A stretch of DNA of 64,000 nucleotides. Source: Robbsia betulipollinis. Its GTDB lineage: Bacteria > Pseudomonadota > Gammaproteobacteria > Burkholderiales > Burkholderiaceae. Position numbers and translations under genes: made by a program. Positions 22,054-31,007 of the stretch are shown here, piece after piece (the first letter of the stretch is position 1; every line of letters begins with the position of its first letter). Under the pieces are notes generated by a model. It was not told the origin of the DNA. It saw nothing but the letters and a program-made list of their open reading frames with translations, and ran no database searches. The stretch covers positions 930,001 to 994,000 of the forward strand of contig NZ_JAPMXC010000001.1 of assembly GCF_026624755.1 (NCBI RefSeq), read 5' to 3'.

Positions 22054-23943
22054 ATGTCCGAACATACTATCGACGCAAACCGTCACCATTTCACCCGCAC
22101 GCTGCCATTCGGCGCCCAGATGATCGGCGCGGAGCGCGCGCGCTTTCGCCTGTGGGCACCCAGCCGCGACACGGTCGCGCTGGAAATCGACGGCCAGCCC
22201 GCGCGCGCGATGACCGCCGGCGCCGGCGGCTGGTTCGAAATCGAAACCGATTGCCAGCCCGGCGCGCGCTACCAGTACCGCTTCGACGAATCGCTCGTCG
22301 TGCCGGACCCGGCGTCGCGCTTTCAGCCCGACGACGTGCATGGCCCGAGCGTGGTGGTGGACCCCACCAGCTACCACTGGCAGCATCCCGAATGGCACGG
22401 TCTGCCGTGGGAAGAAACGGTCCTGTACGAACTGCACGCGGGCGCCTGCGGCGGTTACCGCGGCGTCATGGAAAAACTGCCCGCGCTGCGGGCGCTAGGC
22501 GTCACCGCGGTCGAACTGATGCCGCTGAACGATTTCCCGGGCGCGCGCAACTGGGGCTACGACGGCGTCCTGCCCTTCGCGCCCGACGCGACCTATGGCT
22601 CGCCCGACGAGCTGAAAGCGCTGATCGATACCGCGCACGGTCTGGGCATGATGGTGTTCCTGGACGTGGTCTACAACCACTTCGGCCCGGACGGCAACTA
22701 CCTGCACGCATACGCGGAACCGTTCTTCAAGGCCGGTACCCACACGCCGTGGGGACCCGCGATCGACTTCGACCGGCCCGAGGTGCGCGACTTCTTCTTC
22801 GAAAACGCGCTGTACTGGTTGATGGAATACCGCTTCGACGGCCTGCGCCTGGACGCCGTTCATGCGATCGACAACGACGGCTGGCTGCGCGAGCTGTCCG
22901 AGCGCGTGCAGTCCAGCGTCGAAGACGGCCGTCATGTGCACCTCGTACTGGAAAACGAGCGCAACACGTCGAGCCTGCTGGTTCAGCATTTCCAGGCGCA
23001 ATGGAGCGACGACGCGCACAACACGATGCACGTGCTGCTGACCGGCGAGACCGAAAGCTATTACGAGGCATTCGCCGAGCAGCCGCTGCACAAGCTCGCG
23101 CGCGTGCTCGGCGAGGGATTCGTCTACCAGGGTCAGGCTTCCCCGATTCACGATGGCGAAACCCGGGGCGAGCCGAGCGCTTCCCTGCCGCCGACGGCCT
23201 TCGTTTTCTTCCTGCAGAATCACGATCAGGTAGGCAACCGCGCCTTCGGCGAACGCTTGCGACTCCTGACCAACGACGATGCCCTGCGCGCGGCTACCGC
23301 GTTGATGCTGCTTTCGCCGCAAATTCCGATGCTGTTCATGGGCGAGGAAAACGGCGCGCGCGAACCGTTCTTCTTCTTCACCGGATATTCCGGCGAGCTC
23401 GCGGATGCGGTCCGCGAGGGACGCCGCAAGGAATTCGCGAAGTTCGCCGCCTTCAACGACGAAGCGCGTCGGGAGGAAATTCCGGACCCGAACGCCGAGA
23501 GCACCTTCGAGCGCTCGCGCCCGCGCTTCGTGCCGGCCGACGCCGTCGCGCAGGCCACGGGCACGCCTACCGACGACGATGCGCAGGCCTGGCTCGCGTT
23601 CTACCGCGACGCGCTCGCGGTCCGGCACCAGCACGTGATTCCCGGTCTGCATGGCGGCGCGCAGCCGCTTGGCGCCGAAGTGTTCGCGGCGTCGGACGCC
23701 GATCCCCGCGCCGGCGCCATCATCGCGCGCTGGCGGCTTGGCACCGGCGCGATTCTCACGATCGCCGTCAACCTGTCGGCCGATGACGTAGCGGCGCCCG
23801 CGGTGTTGGCCACGCCCATCTATCAAGTCCCGGCACAGGCCGGGGCGGCGCTTGCCGCGGGACGCGTGGCGGCGCACAGCTGCGTGGTCACGCTGGAGAA
23901 GCTGGCCGGCGATGCCGCACGAACCACGGAGCCGCCACAATGA
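22054..23943 (+). CDS. treZ: Malto-oligosyltrehalose trehalohydrolase
   Basis: A 629-residue TreZ, which releases trehalose from the maltooligosyl-trehalose made by TreY. Sequence marks: RARFRLWAPSRDTVALEI (N-terminal beta domain), VLYELHAGACGGYRGV, GVTAVELMPLNDFPG, NWGYDGVLPFAPD, VVYNHFGPDGNYL, nucleophile Asp267 in GLRLDAVHAI, Glu300 in LVLENERN and the later Asp in FLQNHDQVGNRAFGERL. AGGGAG stands seven bases before the ATG at 22054. The 3' end overlaps malQ as ATGA. The 150 bases between glgX and treZ contain no gene. Confidence 0.95.
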   Translation: MSEHTIDANRHHFTRTLPFGAQMIGAERARFRLWAPSRDTVALEIDGQPARAMTAGAGGWFEIETDCQPGARYQYRFDESLVVPDPASRFQPDDVHGPSVVVDPTSYHWQHPEWHGLPWEETVLYELHAGACGGYRGVMEKLPALRALGVTAVELMPLNDFPGARNWGYDGVLPFAPDATYGSPDELKALIDTAHGLGMMVFLDVVYNHFGPDGNYLHAYAEPFFKAGTHTPWGPAIDFDRPEVRDFFFENALYWLMEYRFDGLRLDAVHAIDNDGWLRELSERVQSSVEDGRHVHLVLENERNTSSLLVQHFQAQWSDDAHNTMHVLLTGETESYYEAFAEQPLHKLARVLGEGFVYQGQASPIHDGETRGEPSASLPPTAFVFFLQNHDQVGNRAFGERLRLLTNDDALRAATALMLLSPQIPMLFMGEENGAREPFFFFTGYSGELADAVREGRRKEFAKFAAFNDEARREEIPDPNAESTFERSRPRFVPADAVAQATGTPTDDDAQAWLAFYRDALAVRHQHVIPGLHGGAQPLGAEVFAASDADPRAGAIIARWRLGTGAILTIAVNLSADDVAAPAVLATPIYQVPAQAGAALAAGRVAAHSCVVTLEKLAGDAARTTEPPQ

Positions 23944-26603
23944 ACGATCGCACGCCGGACCACGAACCCGATCACGCACCGGCCCTGCCGCCGGGCATCG
24001 CCACGCTCGCCGAGCGCGCTGGCTTTCAGATCGACTGGGAAGACGCGCATGGCGCGGCGCAACGCGTTCCCGACGCGATGCTGGCGACGCTGCTCGAACG
24101 GCTCGGACTGCCCTGCCGCAGCGAGGCGACGCTGCGCGAGAGCCTTGCCACGCTGGACGCCGAATCGCCCGCGCGGCGACTGCCGCCCCTGCTGACCGCG
24201 GTGGTCGGCGAAGATATCGTGCTGCCCGCCGGCCTGGTGCCGGCCCACGCGCCCTATAGCGTCGAGCTGGAGAATGGCGAGCGTATCGAAGGTACCGTCG
24301 CCGCCCTGCCCGGCACCGCCGCGGCGTCATCCGCCGATGCGGCCACCGCCGCCACCGCCGCCACGGTCCGGATCGCGCCGATCGACCGCGCCGGCTATCA
24401 CACCCTGAAACTGGCCGACCGCGAGGTACGCCTGGCCGTCGCGCCGCCGCGTTGTTTCAGCGTTGCCGATGCGTTGGCCCATGCGCCTGCCGCCTCGGGA
24501 GCCGATGCGACCGAGGCCGCCGGCGCCGTGGGCGCGCTGCCCGCGCATACGCCGCATGTGCAGTTCACGCCGCGCGTGTGGGGCATCAGCGCCCAGGTCT
24601 ACGGTTTGCGCCGCGAGGGCGACGCCGGCGTGGGCGACTTCACCGCCTTGCAGATGCTCGCCCGCCAGGGTGCGCAGGCGGGCGCCGGCGCGGTGGCGAT
24701 CAGCCCGATGCATGCGATGTTTTCCGCCGACCCCGGCAAGTTCAGCCCGTACTCGCCGTCGAGCCGCCTGTTCGTCAACGTGCTGCATATCGACCCGGCG
24801 GCCCGGTTCGGCCAGGAGGCCGCACGCGCCGCCATCGCCTCGCTGGACCTGTCGCCGACGTTGAGCGAGCTGGAAAACGCGCCGCTGATCGATTGGCCCG
24901 GCGTTGCACGGGCCCGCCTCGCCATCCTGCGTGTCCTGTTCGATCAGGCGCGTGCCGGCAAGGACGCCATGCTCGACGACTTCAAGCGTTTTTGCGAGGC
25001 CGGCGGCGACGCGCTCGAAAACCACGCGCGCTTCGAGGCCCTGCACGCGCACCTGATCGCACAGGCGGCCGAGGCGAAAGAGCCCAACGGGACGGGTGCC
25101 GAGTCGCCGTCGGAAGATGCTCCGAATCCCCGTGACTGGCGCCGCTGGCCCGCCACGCTGCGCGATGTCGGCAGCCCGGACGTAAGCGCTTTCGCGACCG
25201 CCCACCGGGACGAGATCGACTTCCACCTGTTCCTGCAATGGCTGGCCGACGCCGGCCTGGCGGATGCGCAGCGCGCCGCGCGCGAGGCGGGCATGCCGAT
25301 CGGCCTGATCGCCGATCTGGCCGTGGGATGCGATGCCTCCGGCAGCCAGACCTGGAGCGATCCGGCATCGATGCTGCAGGGATTGTCCGTCGGCGCCCCG
25401 CCCGATCTTTTCAATCAGGCCGGCCAGGCCTGGGGCCTGACCACCTTCTCGCCCCGGGCGCTGGTGAATGGCGGTTTCGCCGCCTTCATCGATATGGTGC
25501 GTCATGCGTTCGCCCACGCGGGCGGGATCCGCGTCGATCACATCCTCGGCCTGCGACGCCTCTGGCTGGTTCCGGAAGGCGAATCCGCGCGCAACGGCGC
25601 CTACCTGCTGTATCCGATCGAGGATCTGCTGCGGCTGCTGGCGCTGGAGTCCTGGCGCTACCATGCCGTGGTCATCGGCGAGGACCTCGGCACCGTGCCG
25701 GACGGGCTGCGCGAGCAGCTCGCGGGCGCCGGCCTGCTGGGCATGCGCGTGCTCTGGTTCGAACGTACCAGTCCCGAGGTCCCGGGAACGGATGATGCGG
25801 TCCTGGGTGCCCGTATCGGTGGCCCGTCCGACATCGCCGACATCACCGATCTGAGCGATCTGGCCGGCCTCGGGGCCGTCACCGATATCGCCGGCATCGT
25901 CAGCCTCTCCGACGAAAACGACGAAAACGACGAAAACGACGAGGCCGGCGAGGCCGACGCGCACGAGCCCGAGGCGCCGGAAGCGGACGCGCCGCAGGCA
26001 GAGGCGGACGAGCCGGAGGCGGAACTTGAAAGCCTGGACGCCGACACCCCCGACGCACCGGACGCGGGCGACGATGCGTCCCTCGCGAACCGTGTTTCCG
26101 AAGTCCGCGACCCGTTCGTCGCACCGGATTCCTGGTCCACCGACGCGATCGCCATGACCACCACGCACGACCTGCCGACCATCGCCGGCTGGTGGGCGGG
26201 ACACGACATCGTCTGGCGGGAGCGCATCGGTCAGTCCAGCGGCGGCCAGGAAGGCGTGCAGCGCGAGCAGACCGAGCGCCTGAGCGACCGTGCGCTGCTG
26301 TGGCGCGCCTTGCGCGACGCGGGGATCGTCCCCGCCGGTACGCCCGAGCCCGAACACCCGCCGGTGGATGCGATCCTGCGTTTCGTCGCGGCCACCGCGG
26401 CGCCGCTCGCACTGTTCCCGCTGGAAGATCTGCTGGGGCTCGCGGACCAGCCCAACCTGCCTGGCTCGACCGACGAGCATCCCAACTGGCGCCGTCGCCT
26501 GCCTTTCTCCCTGAACCGGCTGCTTGGCGCCGATCCGCATGCGGATCCGGTGCACGGGCGCCTCCGACTCATCGACTCGACTCGTCACTCGCACCGTTCA
26601 TGA
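23940..26603 (+). CDS. malQ: 4-alpha-glucanotransferase with acidic insert
   Basis: An 887-residue GH77 amylomaltase that transfers alpha-1,4-glucan segments between dextrins. Markers: RVWGISAQVYGLRREGDAGVGDF in pieces (GISAQVYGLR, GDAGVGDF), SPYSPSSRLFVN, ADLAVGCDASGSQTW, nucleophile Asp in GIRVDHILGLRRLW, acid/base Glu in VIGEDLGTVPD and the third carboxylate in TTTHDLPTIAGWW. Between VLWFER and the TTTHDLPT loop lies an insert of about 105 residues (roughly 617-722) rich in Asp and Glu with DEN repeats; typical MalQ proteins have a short link there. It has ATGA overlaps with both treZ and treY, so the three are likely translationally coupled. Confidence 0.93.
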   Translation: MNDRTPDHEPDHAPALPPGIATLAERAGFQIDWEDAHGAAQRVPDAMLATLLERLGLPCRSEATLRESLATLDAESPARRLPPLLTAVVGEDIVLPAGLVPAHAPYSVELENGERIEGTVAALPGTAAASSADAATAATAATVRIAPIDRAGYHTLKLADREVRLAVAPPRCFSVADALAHAPAASGADATEAAGAVGALPAHTPHVQFTPRVWGISAQVYGLRREGDAGVGDFTALQMLARQGAQAGAGAVAISPMHAMFSADPGKFSPYSPSSRLFVNVLHIDPAARFGQEAARAAIASLDLSPTLSELENAPLIDWPGVARARLAILRVLFDQARAGKDAMLDDFKRFCEAGGDALENHARFEALHAHLIAQAAEAKEPNGTGAESPSEDAPNPRDWRRWPATLRDVGSPDVSAFATAHRDEIDFHLFLQWLADAGLADAQRAAREAGMPIGLIADLAVGCDASGSQTWSDPASMLQGLSVGAPPDLFNQAGQAWGLTTFSPRALVNGGFAAFIDMVRHAFAHAGGIRVDHILGLRRLWLVPEGESARNGAYLLYPIEDLLRLLALESWRYHAVVIGEDLGTVPDGLREQLAGAGLLGMRVLWFERTSPEVPGTDDAVLGARIGGPSDIADITDLSDLAGLGAVTDIAGIVSLSDENDENDENDEAGEADAHEPEAPEADAPQAEADEPEAELESLDADTPDAPDAGDDASLANRVSEVRDPFVAPDSWSTDAIAMTTTHDLPTIAGWWAGHDIVWRERIGQSSGGQEGVQREQTERLSDRALLWRALRDAGIVPAGTPEPEHPPVDAILRFVAATAAPLALFPLEDLLGLADQPNLPGSTDEHPNWRRRLPFSLNRLLGADPHADPVHGRLRLIDSTRHSHRS

Positions 26604-29566
26604 CTTCCCCGATCCCGACTCCGAACCCGACCCCGCCTTCGACGCTCCAGTCGACCCTGCGCCTGCAGTTCCACAAGGATTACACCTTCGCCGACGCGTT
26701 GCAGTCGATCGACTACTTCGCCGCGCTGGGTGTAAGCCACCTGTACGCCTCGCCGATCACCACCTCGCAGCCGGGGTCGACCCATGGCTACGACACGGTC
26801 GACTACACGCGCGTGAACGCGGCGCTGGGCGGCGAGGACGGACTGCGCCAGCTTGTCGCGGCACTGCGCACGAAAGGCATGGGCCTGATCATCGACATCG
26901 TGCCCAACCACATGGGCGTGGGCGGCGCCGACAATGCGTGGTGGCGCGACATCCTCGAATGGGGACGACATGCCGCGCACGCGCGCTACTTCGATATCGA
27001 CTGGCATTCGCCGGACCCCGCGCTACGCGGCAAGGTGCTCGCGCCCTTTCTGGGCGAATCGTTCGGCGACGCGCTGGCGGGCGAGAAGATCGTGCTGCAT
27101 TTCGATGCCGCCGACGGACGTTTCTACGCCGACTACTACTCGCATCGTTTCCCCATCTGTCCCACCGACTACCCGCGCATCCTGGAATCCGCCGCGGCGC
27201 CCGAACTGCGGCGTCTGAGCGAGCAGTTCGAACGGCTCGGCAACGCGCCCGAAGACCAGGCGCAGGCCGAGCAGAGCCGGCACGCGCTGCGCGATTTCGC
27301 CGCGAGCGACAGCGGTCGAAAGGCCGTCGACGCGGCGCTCGAAGCGTTCGCCGCCGGCACCCCGACCGGGCGCGAGGCCCTGCAGCGCCTGCTCGATCAC
27401 CAGCATTACCGTCTGTCCTCCTGGCGCGCGGCCGCCGACGAGGTCAACTGGCGGCGCTTCTTCGACATCAGCGCGCTCGCCGGAATGCGCGTCGAACGCG
27501 CGGAGGTTTTCGACGCCAGCCACGCGCTGGTGCTGCGGCTCTACGCCGAGGGTCTGATCGACGGCGTACGCATCGATCACGTCGACGGCCTGGCGGAGCC
27601 GCGCGAATATTGTCAGCGTCTGGCCGCACGCCTGGTAGCGGCGCACGCGCAGCGCCCCGCGGCGTTACGCGCGATGCCGCCCTATCTGGTCGTGGAAAAA
27701 ATCCTCGCCCGCGGCGAAGCGATGCGCACGGATTGGCAGATCGACGGCACCACGGGCTACGACTTCATGAACGACGTCGGCGCGCTGCTGCATGACGCGA
27801 ACGGCGCGGCGCCGCTCGCGCAAACGTGGGCGGAAGTCTCCGGCCGCTCGCCGAGATTCAGCGACGAAGCGCTGCCGGCGCGCCGCAAGGTGCTGGCCGA
27901 AAACCTCTCGGCCGAACTCGACCGCACCGCGCGCGCCCTGCACCGCATCGCACGCGACAACCCGTCCACACGCGACTACTCGTTCACCGCGATCCGCCGG
28001 GTACTGACCGAACTCGCCGTGCATTACCCCGTCTACCGGATCTATCCGGTCGAACTCACCCGCAGCGTGGAAGACGAGAAGTACTTCTCGGTCGCGCGCG
28101 ACGGCGCCCGGGCCGCCCTGCGGCCGGCGGATCATGCCTTGCTCGATCAGATCGACGAATGGCTGGGCGCTCCCGCGAAGCACGGCGCCAAACCCGGCAA
28201 GCCGGGTGCCGGCAACGCGGTAACGCCGGACGACGACGCCGCGGGCGAAGACGGGTTGGAAAGCGCACCGGACAAGACCCCGCGCGACCCACGCATCGCG
28301 CAACGCCGCATCGCACTGACGTTGTTCTCGCAACTCACCTCGCCGGTGGCGGCGAAATCGGTCGAGGACACCGCCTGTTACCGCTACGGCCGTCTGATCT
28401 CACGCAACGAGGTAGGCGCCGACCCGGACGATTTCGCCTTGTCAGTGCCGGCGTTTCACGCGATCAATGCGGACCGGGCGGCCCATTTCCCGCATGCGAT
28501 GCTTACGACCGCGACGCACGACCACAAGCGCGGCGAAGACGTCCGCGCGCGAATCGCCGCGCTGTCGGAGCTGCCCGCGCAATGGGCCGCGACGCTGCAC
28601 CGCTGGTCCGCGATGAATGCGCCGGCGGCCGACGGCGGCCCGGGCCCGGGCTTCGAATCGATGCTGTATCAGACGCTGCTCGGGTGCTGGCCGGCGGACC
28701 TGTCGGCGGACGACGCCGAGGCCATCGCGGCGCTTGCCGAGCGCGTGGCGGCGTGGCAGGAAAAAGCCTTGCGCGAAGCCAAGCTCGACACCGACTGGTT
28801 CGCGCCGAACGAGCCGTACGAAAAGGCATGTCGGTCCTTTCTGAACGCGATCCTGGCGCCGCAGGCGCGCGCCGGGTTTCTGCAGGCGTTGTCCGACTTC
28901 GTCCGCGCGCTCGCGCCCCTGGGCGTGATCAACAGCCTGCAGCAAACCTTGCTGCGGCTGACCTCGCCGGGCATTCCGGACCTGTACCAGGGCACCGAAT
29001 TGTGGGACATGACGCTGGTCGACCCGGACAACCGGCGGCCGGTCGACTACCCGCTGCGCGCCCGCTTGCTGGAACAGGCAACCGCCCTGCCGGCGGCGCA
29101 GATGCTCACGCACTGGCAGGACGGACAGATCAAGCAGACCGTGATTCATCGCGCGCTGCTGCTGCGCCAGCGCGTGCCGGCGCTGTTCCTGGAAGGCGAC
29201 TACCTGCCGCTGGAAGTGACCGGCACGCATGCGGGGTCGGTGCTGGCGTTCGCACGGCGTCATGGCCCGCACTGGGCGATCACGGTGGTCACGCGGCTGG
29301 CGGCGCGGCTGCTGGGAACGGACAAGCAGATCGATGCACTCGGAGACGGCGCCAGCGTGGCGGCCACGCTGCCGCGCGTCGACGCCGCGGCCTGGGGCGA
29401 TACCCGGCTGGTGCTGCCGGCCGCGTTGCAGGCAACGGCGCTGTTCGATCACCTCGGACAGGTACAGCATCGCTTGCAGCGCGCAGCCGGAAATCAGGCG
29501 ACGCTGGAGATCGGCGCAGTGTTGGCCGCACTGCCCGTCGCGCTGTTGTCGACCGTGGAAGCCTGA
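26600..29566 (+). CDS. treY: Malto-oligosyltrehalose synthase
   Basis: A 988-residue TreY, which converts the reducing-end alpha-1,4 bond of maltodextrin to alpha,alpha-1,1, giving the substrate of TreZ. Markers: STLRLQFHKDYTFADA, YFAALGVSHLYASPI, IDIVPNHMGVGG, Asp326 in VRIDHVDGL, Glu in VVEKILARGE and the late TATHDHKRGEDVR. The length exceeds the usual 700-900 residues mainly through Ala-rich insertions, for example near the AGKPGAGNA-type linker around residue 535. The ATG overlaps the malQ stop. It is the last gene of the operon; the 81 bases to the convergent kinase show no clear terminator. Confidence 0.94.
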   Translation: MTSPIPTPNPTPPSTLQSTLRLQFHKDYTFADALQSIDYFAALGVSHLYASPITTSQPGSTHGYDTVDYTRVNAALGGEDGLRQLVAALRTKGMGLIIDIVPNHMGVGGADNAWWRDILEWGRHAAHARYFDIDWHSPDPALRGKVLAPFLGESFGDALAGEKIVLHFDAADGRFYADYYSHRFPICPTDYPRILESAAAPELRRLSEQFERLGNAPEDQAQAEQSRHALRDFAASDSGRKAVDAALEAFAAGTPTGREALQRLLDHQHYRLSSWRAAADEVNWRRFFDISALAGMRVERAEVFDASHALVLRLYAEGLIDGVRIDHVDGLAEPREYCQRLAARLVAAHAQRPAALRAMPPYLVVEKILARGEAMRTDWQIDGTTGYDFMNDVGALLHDANGAAPLAQTWAEVSGRSPRFSDEALPARRKVLAENLSAELDRTARALHRIARDNPSTRDYSFTAIRRVLTELAVHYPVYRIYPVELTRSVEDEKYFSVARDGARAALRPADHALLDQIDEWLGAPAKHGAKPGKPGAGNAVTPDDDAAGEDGLESAPDKTPRDPRIAQRRIALTLFSQLTSPVAAKSVEDTACYRYGRLISRNEVGADPDDFALSVPAFHAINADRAAHFPHAMLTTATHDHKRGEDVRARIAALSELPAQWAATLHRWSAMNAPAADGGPGPGFESMLYQTLLGCWPADLSADDAEAIAALAERVAAWQEKALREAKLDTDWFAPNEPYEKACRSFLNAILAPQARAGFLQALSDFVRALAPLGVINSLQQTLLRLTSPGIPDLYQGTELWDMTLVDPDNRRPVDYPLRARLLEQATALPAAQMLTHWQDGQIKQTVIHRALLLRQRVPALFLEGDYLPLEVTGTHAGSVLAFARRHGPHWAITVVTRLAARLLGTDKQIDALGDGASVAATLPRVDAAAWGDTRLVLPAALQATALFDHLGQVQHRLQRAAGNQATLEIGAVLAALPVALLSTVEA

Positions 29567-29647
29567 AGCAGGCAGGGCCGGGAACGTCCGGGGAAACGCA
29601 GCCGGTCGTCACCCCGGCCCTCCCGGCCCTTCCCTCGCCGTGGCCGG

Positions 29648-30472
29648 CTAGCCCGTCTGTCGCCCTGTGAAATGCAGGGCGATACGGCGGCGTCCGTCCA
29701 CGAGCTCCTCGTCGGACAGCTCCCCGTCGTGCGCCACGACGACGCGCGTGGGCAGCGCCAGCGGCAAGGCGCCGTTGTCGAGATCGATGGGCGTCTCGGT
29801 GAAGATGCCGCCCGTCTTCGGCGCGGCACCCGGCGTCGCGTCCGCAGGCGCCGGCGCGAATACCGCGGCGATCTCGACACGTCCTCCCGCGATCTTGCCC
29901 AGCAACTCGACCGTCCCGCCCGCCGCCACGGTTTCGACCGCGTACGCGAGCAATGCCCAGATCGCCTGCCCGAAGCGCGCGGTGTCGAGATTCGCGCTCA
30001 CGCCGTCGAGCGCCAACTGCGGCGCGATGGCGACGTTCCGGGCGCGGGCGACCGTGGCGCGAATGTTGGCCACTTCCGCCTCGATCAGGGGCTGCATCGG
30101 CGCGCTCACCTGATGCAGCACCAGATTGCGCGTGGCCGAACGCGTCCGGTCGATCACGTCCTCGATCAATTTCACCTGCTGCTCGACACCGGTACGGATC
30201 CCGGCGATTGCGCGCGCGATGCCGGGGTCTTCGCTCGCCAGCTTGCGTTCGAGTACATGCGCCCAACTGTGAATCGCATTGAGCGGACCACGCAGATCAT
30301 GGGAGACGATCGAGAGTACGCGATCGCGCATGAACACGGCGGCTTCGGCGGACACGCGCGCGGCGTGCTCGATGTCGTAGTCCTGCTGGATATCGCTACT
30401 GGTGGCGCCGATGCCTGGCGTTCCCTCGTCGTGTCGATCAAGGGCGCTGGGTTCGGGGGTCGTCTTCGACAA
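29648..30472 (-). CDS. Histidine kinase-like protein with degenerate ATPase domain
   Basis: A 274-residue soluble protein. Residues about 50-115 form a HisKA dimerisation/phosphoacceptor domain with H-box His58 (SIVSHDLRGPLNAI). The following region has the start of an HATPase domain (DTARFGQAIWALLAYAVETV) but no N-box Asn in the expected LLxNA position and no recognisable G1, F or G2 boxes before the protein ends. It probably cannot bind ATP normally. The start is TTG at 30472, with GAGGAG eight bases upstream. There is no sensor or membrane domain and no partner response regulator nearby. It may be a phosphotransfer or scaffold protein; it diverges from FKBP and converges on treY. Confidence 0.75.
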   Translation of the reverse strand: MSKTTPEPSALDRHDEGTPGIGATSSDIQQDYDIEHAARVSAEAAVFMRDRVLSIVSHDLRGPLNAIHSWAHVLERKLASEDPGIARAIAGIRTGVEQQVKLIEDVIDRTRSATRNLVLHQVSAPMQPLIEAEVANIRATVARARNVAIAPQLALDGVSANLDTARFGQAIWALLAYAVETVAAGGTVELLGKIAGGRVEIAAVFAPAPADATPGAAPKTGGIFTETPIDLDNGALPLALPTRVVVAHDGELSDEELVDGRRRIALHFTGRQTG

Positions 30473-30665
30473 GGTGGAATCTCCTCTGAGCAGTCTCGGC
30501 CATTATATGCGGCACAGGGAAACTCGTGGCCGCACTTCCGATACAACCGCCGTTTGTTCCGACACGGCCGCCATTTGTCGGGTTTTCGGTCAATCCGTGC
30601 CTCGGCATGCGCGGTTCGTCGCGGGGCGATCAGGTAAGATGAGCGTTTATTCACAGGAGAAGCGC

Positions 30666-31004
30666 ATGTCCGTCACGACCGAATCCGGCCTGCAGTACGA
30701 CGATCTGACCGTCGGTGAAGGCGCCGAGGCGAAATCCGGCGACAACGTCACCGTTCACTACACCGGCTGGCTCACCGATGGACAGAAATTCGACTCCAGC
30801 AAGGACCGCAACGCGCCATTCAAGTTTTCGCTCGGCTCCGGCATGGTGATCCGCGGCTGGGACGAAGGCGTGCAGGGAATGAAGGTCGGCGGCGTACGGC
30901 GCCTGACGATTCCCGCGCAACTCGGCTATGGCGCGCGCGGTGCCGGCGGCGTGATTCCGCCGAATGCGACGCTGGTCTTCGAAGTCGAATTGCTCGCCGT
31001 CTGA
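30666..31004 (+). CDS. FKBP-type peptidyl-prolyl isomerase
   Basis: A 112-residue single-domain FKBP: SGLQYDDLTVGEGAEAKSGD, VTVHYTGWLTDGQKFDSS, FSLGSGMVIRGWDEGVQGM, GGVRRLTIPAQLGYGARGAG, IPPNATLVFEVELL. The aromatic active-site residues (Tyr in HYTG, Phe in KFDSS, Trp in RGWDEG, Tyr in LGYG) are all present. There is no signal peptide, so it acts in the cytoplasm in protein folding. AGGAGA lies five bases before the ATG. Only three bases separate it from nagA, so the two are likely co-transcribed. Confidence 0.93.
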   Translation: MSVTTESGLQYDDLTVGEGAEAKSGDNVTVHYTGWLTDGQKFDSSKDRNAPFKFSLGSGMVIRGWDEGVQGMKVGGVRRLTIPAQLGYGARGAGGVIPPNATLVFEVELLAV

Positions 31005-31007
31005 CGC

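Noticed and set aside
29567-29647. Intrinsic terminator after treY
   Set aside because: Complementary GC segments exist but are separated by a loop of about 30 bases without a U-tract; not convincing.
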